From Tubulanus polymorphus (lineage: Eukaryota > Nemertea > Palaeonemertea > Tubulaniformes > Tubulanidae), in contig NC_134028.1 of assembly GCF_964204645.1 (NCBI RefSeq), positions 24,030,153-24,094,152 on the forward strand: a stretch of DNA of 64,000 nucleotides, given 5' to 3'. Under the pieces are notes generated by a model. It saw only the letters and a program-made list of their open reading frames with translations. It had not been told where the DNA came from and made no database searches. The position numbers and the translations under genes are program-made. Shown piece after piece: positions 57,850 through 64,000 of this stretch (position 1 is its first letter; each line of letters begins with the position of its first letter).

Positions 57850-59180
57850 CATCCATTGAAAATAATTCCGATGAATTTTAAGCATGAATAATCCATCCTT
57901 TAACTCATAAATAAAACGAAAAAAACGTGAGCTATTCCCGGGTAATACGACCTAGCTAATCTACGCGCTGATGATGTCTGCTTTTATGAAAAAGTTTAAA
58001 AGAGAATATTCGAGCGAAACGTTGGATCGTCGAAATGTTTATTTTCTTAAAAAAGAAAACACCAGATCCGAAGAAAACGCGAGAATACGAAACGCACGAG
58101 GGAAAATGCAAGTATACTACGGGGATGTGAATATCAGTAGACATCATAGGTTTGTAACAGCTGGTCTCGATGTTTTCATTCCGTATTGCTTTGAATATAT
58201 ATTATAGAACCAAGCTGATGCCATCGGGACGTACAGTCAACCGGCATGAAATATTCACTACGCTCGCGCGTGCAACTATCATCAATTCTCTCGCGATTAT
58301 TTATGAATTTTGATAAACGAGAATTTGCAAATATATAACGGAGATTTTGCAAATAATAAATAACGCGTTGGTATTAACCATCACAGCTTCATAAGCCTGC
58401 CGCACACTGGCGGAATATTTAACGCATATATGGCAAGATTTCTAATCATGCACAACATTCGTCTGAATCATCCACAATCGTCTTCCGTCCGAGGACTGCG
58501 CGCTAGACGATTCTTGAAACCGAATCGCAGGACGCAAAATGGCACCATATTGGATGGCCATTTTGTGAATGGTACATGATTTTTATTTCGGCTATTTGAT
58601 GGCTGTTTGTTATGTACTTCCTAGTTTTATAAAATATCTGTATGTTTATTTACAGTGTTATATTCACAAATTCAATACGTAGCTCCTAGCTTTGTTAAAC
58701 CTGTAGGCCTACATACATCGACTTAATACATCTATAATAATATTCGTTTGATTCTAAACTTCATTAACGTGTTAACCAATAATATGCCCTGTATATATTA
58801 AGATGTAATAAAGTAATTTTGCATTTGAGTTGGTTATGGGACTTGTCACTAGTCATCGCAAACTGATGGCAATTTTGCTGCTGATCTTGTCTGTGAATGT
58901 CTAGGCTAAGTTTTAGCCATTTCTTGGCTGATTAGTTGCCAGTGGCCAGGTAAAACCGGGAACAAATCGTGGGCTAATCGCGTGTGCGAATTTTAGAGTT
59001 CACTGTACTGTACAGGCTTCATGAAATATCATTAACGTGCGTAAGGCTGCTGTAGGAATGTCGATACACGCGCTGAAAACCTTCAACTTCAGATAGTTAT
59101 AACTATACATAATCAGTCTTAAACTGGTTTATAACTGAAATCCTGCAGTTGACATCTTTTCATTTCGCGCGGCGAGTAAT
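57850..59180. other. Region upstream of the candidate first Rbfox exon
   Basis: It could contain promoter or 5' UTR sequence for Rbfox, but I see no core promoter signature. Weak gtcgca/ttgccagt-like pieces around 58850-58970 resemble the dispersed repeat at 29.7 kb. Confidence 0.3.
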
Positions 59181-59186
59181 TTTTTT

Positions 59187-59669
59187 TTGTTACACGAAGA
59201 GAAATTTGATAATCGAATTAATTCTCGCTTACAGAATATCGCGCCGTTTTTGGATAATTCGATTGTTTTCGTTCCTGACAGCGATCGGTTTTTTTCGCGT
59301 CAAATAGAAAATGATATTCACAATCGAGAGAGAATGCGCGAACGTGTGCATCGGATGCGAAAATCGGAAAACAAATTTATTTCAGATTCGCCTGGAAGGG
59401 GATTGAAATTTCACGTCGAGCTTCCAGGCATATCAATTAATGGGAAAATAATCAAACAGGATATTGTCAAATGCATCTGTTCAAATTCAATTCAAAAAAT
59501 CCATTTTCAATGCATAATATCTGCCCGCGAGGGCTTATCGATTGCGCAACAAAGTTTTAACGAAGACAGTCCCGACGAAGAAAGACCCCCGCCCACCAAC
59601 AAACGTCCTCAATTAACAGTTTCCAAGTTAGTTCTGGACACACCCAAACCGTATCATCACAGGACTTGA
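59187..59669 (+). other. Unrecognised open frame of about 160 codons
   Basis: Open from a TTG at 59187 to a TGA at 59667-59669, with no ATG before about codon 49. It contains a basic stretch (NRERMRERVHRMRKSEN) and a proline-rich end. I recognise no domain, and no clear acceptor site precedes it. Given base composition, 480 open bases are a little long for chance, so an exon on the plus strand cannot be excluded. Confidence 0.15.
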
Positions 59670-59839
59670 CGACCTGGTAATAAGTTACTTCAGCATTCGT
59701 CACAAGAGAGGGTTTGGTCAACTACTGGTGTCCAATTCACAAGAAAGCTTCATTCGTATTGTCAATAGGAATAAAGCTGGAAATCGTGATAATTAGAATT
59801 ATAGATCAAACCTTCAAATCTTATCATCGGTTTCTACAG

Positions 59840-59925
59840 TGGGCGTTATTTTCCGCTCATTAACAAATACCCTAAGTTTTCCATGATTTTTCTAGATTTT
59901 TCCAGGTTTTCCAGGTCCGGTCTAG
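59840..59925. repeat. Fragment of the ttttccagg MITE family
   Basis: Contains aaataccctaagttttccat, tttttccaggttttccaggt, like the right-hand parts of 25126-25425 and 56290-56530. Confidence 0.45.
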
Positions 59926-60389
59926 AAGAATCAACAAAATCTGATCCCCCGTACGGCTGGCTAGGGAGGGATGGTCGACGTGACTGGGCGCAAATGGATG
60001 TGTAGATCTACTGCGACTCGATAATCGGCAATATCATGTGACCAGTCTTCGTCAGTAGAAGGAGACTTACAGTCGCAGAGTCGCATAGGTCAGCGGAATT
60101 GTGTCGCGAGTCGCACGCGAACTTCACCTTCCGCCATAAACCAACTATCCGATCAAGTGATAAACGATTGCGTATAATATGAAGATCTTTTCTCATTTTT
60201 GTTCGAAGAGAATTGATTAAAAAACAACCTCGACGTGATCATAGATCAAACAACCGAGCGACGTTCAATGAGAATAAAGAAGAAAATCCAATTTGGAAGC
60301 GGATGAGATCCGACTAGGTGCCGGGCATTGATATAAATCAGTTCAGCCGATTGATAAAATAGATTTAGTTAGTGACGACGTTGATTATA

Positions 60390-60442
60390 TGAGAGGAGGG
60401 GGAGAGAGGAGAGAAGGGAGGGGAGAGGGAAGGGAGAACACC
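60390..60442. repeat. Purine-rich tract
   Basis: A stretch of about 50 bases of G and A, gagaggagggggagagagga and similar. Confidence 0.8.
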
Positions 60443-60544
60443 GATAAATTAATAACTACAGGGATGCGAAAGCAATTACACAGATTTTCACGGAAAAAAT
60501 CGTTATAAAGTATAGAGAAAGGAGGATCGATAGCCACGCTTATA

Positions 60545-60735
60545 CGGAGATGTTTTGGCCCGGGTCAAACTGGCCCAGACCAGATTCAGATGTAGCCTGT
60601 GCGTTCACATGCAAATCACTTGCTTGGTTCTATAAGTGCAATCAAAATGATGCTGTGGCAAGTGAGGTATGTCACTTCCAGCATTAACGTGGAATGATTT
60701 GATCCACGCTAAGATTCGGAATGGGCCTGGGCTGA
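60545..60735. repeat. Dispersed repeat, copy 2 (pairs with 31245-31415)
   Basis: Contains ttttggcccggg, atcaaaatgatgctgtggca, tgtcacttccagcattaacg and gggcctgggctg in the same order as copy 1. Confidence 0.55.
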
Positions 60736-61514
60736 TATTTGGCTCCAGAATAAAAACTCGGCCTGGGTTGATAATATTTTTTCTGATCATGGCAGGCTGA
60801 TGGTCCAAAATACAACTGCCATGTTGCCTATATACTGTATATAGATATATACATTGAGTAATGCGTATTGCACATAAATGGCAGATATGTATATGCAGAA
60901 GTGACAGGTAAGAGTTTTTCAAAGGTCTCAACTCGACGATATATCAAAAGATTTTCTCAAGACTTTCTCTCACATATGGCTGTCACGTTATCGATTCGGT
61001 CCTTACTTAAATATACTCGGCGCGTATTAAATTGCCACTGTATACCGGCGCATGCGAGAGGAGATGTACGAGAGGCAGCCACACTTCACTCTCGTTCAAC
61101 TCTGACTTTCAGACGATTGAAATAGTCGAATAGTCGCGTATCGCATACGAAAACTACCTGTACAAGTAACATTATCCCGGGCCCCGATGTGAAAAACCTT
61201 CGCTTATTGAAAAGACTCATATATTTTTCAACGCGCGGCGACTGTTTCGTTTTATGACGCGAACAATTCCTAGATTTTTCGACAAAAAAAACTAAGACGC
61301 GCAGTCCCTGACTGCGGAATTAGAAATTTATACGTAATGCGAATATCGCGTGTTTCAAACACAGGAGATATTTCTGATCTGGGAATTTCGACATATCTCC
61401 AGAAGCCGTCGAAATCAATTATTCATTGGTTTCTTCTCAGTTCTAATTCATTGGTTTGTGTTTCTCAAGTTTCGCCGGGAGTTTTCTATGCTGAACTAAA
61501 GACATCAGGAGTCG

Positions 61515-61862
61515 TGTGCCAAATCATTATTTGTGTGCCATGTCATCAGTCGTGTGCCATGTCACCAGTAGAATATCATGCAATCAGTTGTGCGCCATAC
61601 CATAAGTGATGTGCCATATCACAGGTTTTGTGCCATCATCAATTGAGTGCCATGTCATCAATCTTGTGCCAAATCATTATTTGTGTGCCATTACATCAGT
61701 CGTGTGCCAAATCATTATTTGTGTGCCATGTCATCAATCTTGTGCCAAATCATTATTTGTGTGCCATTACATCAGTCGTGTGCCAAATCATTGTTTGTGT
61801 GCCATTACATCAGTCGTGTGCCAAATCATTATTTGTGTGCCATTACATCAGTCGTGTGCAAT
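61515..61862 (+). repeat. 19/38-bp minisatellite
   Basis: Basic unit tgtgccatgtcatcagtcg. In the right half two variants alternate (tgtgccaaatcattatttg and tgtgccattacatcagtcg), making a regular 38-bp dimer. The left half is more decayed. Confidence 0.93.
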
Positions 61863-61899
61863 GATGTCTAAGATGGTAAACGAATATGAGCGCCTAGAA

Positions 61900-64000
61900 T
61901 AACCCCCCTCTCCTCCCTGTGTCTACGTCCAAGTAGTTTCACATTTCTTGTTACGAGACAAAAATGATCAAGCGCGATAGATTAGCTCGGGTTCGTTCTC
62001 CGGAGCCACACAAGGTCAGACACATCGAGGAGGATTGGTCCTCACGAGACCGACATCATCAGACTCCACTCGTTGACCAGAATACCGCGCGGTGAGGATC
62101 GTGGATACGAACAGCTATCAATAGATCAAACTTATATTTTTAAACAGGCTGAGCTTAGCGGAAGATAAATTGCGAGTGAAGTGGTGCCTAGATTCCTAGG
62201 AACGGCTTTTCTAAGGTTTCAAAATCTGATTTCAGCATTTCATTCTTGTGAAGAGCCGATTCGCCTTTGACATTTATAAAGAAAAATATATTTCAAAGTT
62301 TTCGTTTTAATGGCTATATTTTAATGGTTTTATATGCGTTGGATATAAGTCTAGTTTAAAACGGTTTCATATGACTTACAAGTTACGAGATACGGAAGCT
62401 ATTATTAGCTGCCCTGATGGCTTTATAAGGCCTTTATTTCGATCAGCTTTTCAAGGGATTACACGAGCGCGCGGACTGCGACTGACTGCACGGGGGCTCG
62501 ATGTAATTACCGCGGTCATCGTTAATAAAAGGGATACATCGCTCTAGATGAGCCGTTTACAAGATTAGTAATATAAGCGCTATGCAGGCGACATGTTCAG
62601 AGGGCGATGACTCAGGAAGTTTTCATATGCGGCTGACATACTGCGCACTTTGTCCTCGTCGTCGCTCGCAATTATATTCTCTCGCCTAGAATGATAATAC
62701 GGGCAACATGCGCAACACGACAAGAGCTCAAGGGAAATTCATACTATCTGATGAAGAACTCATATATATATATCGCAGATTGAAACTAATATCTTATGTC
62801 ATCGAAAATAAAATTTTCCGTTCATTTTGCGCGGAATTGAAATTTATGGGTGTTACTTTGATGAAGCGTTGCGCTGAATTCTGTTCATTTAAACCGACCG
62901 AAATATAGCGTGAAGACGATATATTATAAAGTGTTATAAAGAAATTTGTTAAATTTGCGTCAGATTCTCGATATTAGTTCTCGGGAGGAATGAAGGCGTT
63001 AAGCGGGCTCTGGCTTTAAAAAGGATGCCGGAGTTAATCCGTGGCTCGACTTCCCAAATTCCTGGATAGCCTATTTCCTTGATTTAGAATTCGAAATCTC
63101 TGATTTGAAATTCAGGATTTGACAACAAAATATATCGGTTGAGTAGTCAAAATCAGGCATGAATATCCGAGTCAAATGGCGCCAAACTCTCACCATACAA
63201 CGTTCACTCAGCCTCTCTTGTCTCACTTACTCTTGATATGATTATACGTAGACCGTGATTAATGAGGAAAAGGGCGAAATACTCTATCAATAATTAGTGA
63301 ATATACAACAGGACAAGGAAACTGGACGCAGCAGCAGCAGCAGTCGGGTTAATGACCAGTGGACATCGAGTAGAAGCTTTGATCTATGACTGAGAAGAGG
63401 CGTTCAGTGATTCATCTGATAAATCATTCATCATTCTCCGCGAAGAGTCGACTCAGCGTTCAACTTACTGGTGTCATGTCACAGCCCGAGTCTCGGAGTC
63501 ACAGTCGACTTAATATTTAACGAAGATTAATTCGGGGCTTGAAAGCCGCGCGAAGTATACTAGAGGATGTTATAACGTCGGCTGCGGAGCGGGTTCAACC
63601 GGTCTATCGTCAAAAATAGGACCGAACTGTTTGTGACCAGTCAGCATTATTCACTATAATGACAGTACCGAGTTTAACGATAATTACGAACATCTAGGTT
63701 GAAGCTATTACGACAGAATGCCTGCTCTAATTGCGCGGCTATTATAGAAAATATTCAATACAGCAACGCACCAATATAGAAGGTCATCGGCTAATTTTCA
63801 TAGAATTGATGCATGCCTAGCAGTACATGATTGATACATGCTTTGTATCGAATACATTACACCCATATCTCATCGGATTCTTTACGCGCTTGACTTTTTT
63901 CATTGTCTTTCGAGCTTAATTATGCTTTAATTAAATCATCCGAATCGTAATTACCGATACATAGCGTAGTTAGAGAGCTTCAGAACGGCCTCGCGTCTAA
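61900..64000. other. Distal stretch with no recognised gene
   Basis: No convincing exon, RNA gene or structured element on either strand. A short (CAG)5 lies at about 63330. It could contain further 5' non-coding Rbfox exons that cannot be seen without transcript data. Confidence 0.4.

Noticed and set aside
61337-61902. Several overlapping Cys/His-rich frames
   Set aside because: They are the three frames of the 19/38-bp minisatellite.

Overview
The window is metazoan nuclear DNA. It is AT-rich and intron-rich, with many microsatellites, satellites, short inverted-repeat elements and retroelement relics. The one large gene is a clear Rbfox homologue whose C-terminus (VYRGGYQRFAPY) is of the animal Rbfox type. 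A marine invertebrate, possibly a lophotrochozoan such as a mollusc, fits the style of the repeats, but the species is not established from the sequence.

Layout. Positions 1-1936 hold no recognisable gene. Positions 1937-3145 (+) are an intact, intronless beta-1,3-galactosyltransferase-like gene (GT31 family), followed by a 3' flank with AATAAA signals. Positions 4.0-9.6 kb are repeat-derived: a frameshifted relic of a non-LTR retrotransposon reverse transcriptase C-terminus, a duplicated intron-like segment, and one dispersed element swollen by two minisatellites (about 117 bp and 62 bp), then a 41-bp minisatellite. Positions 9.6-12.8 kb are AT-rich with little in them. Positions 12.78-17.96 kb are a satellite of about 72-bp monomers, with ten interspersed copies of a hairpin-forming module. 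At 18.2-18.4 kb a perfect 67-bp inverted repeat encloses a hammerhead-ribozyme core, and a possible trace of a GIY-YIG endonuclease follows at 18.9 kb.

The rest of the window is dominated by the Rbfox splicing-factor gene on the minus strand. I could assemble eleven coding exons (57758 down to 24053). They total 903 nt in one open frame, with consistent GT/AG sites and phases, giving about 300 residues. The RRM is encoded by exons of 141, 51, 93 and 61 nt, close to the vertebrate 144/54/93/61 pattern, and the tail is Ala/Tyr/Gly-rich. The introns carry small inverted-repeat elements, a 31-bp minisatellite related to the hammerhead helix II, a (GCT)18 tract and a long purine tract. UGCAUG, the motif Rbfox proteins bind, overlaps both splice sites of the 93-nt RRM exon. 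That is the arrangement expected for self-regulated skipping to a protein with a broken RRM. Upstream of the gene, 58-64 kb holds repeats and no gene I can identify.

The most unusual signals are the Rbfox autoregulatory layout, the hammerhead core inside a perfect inverted repeat and its apparent expansion into minisatellites, and the hairpin-punctuated satellite with tRNA-promoter-like boxes. Exon calls rest on reading the sequence by eye. No alignment, RNA data or database search was available.
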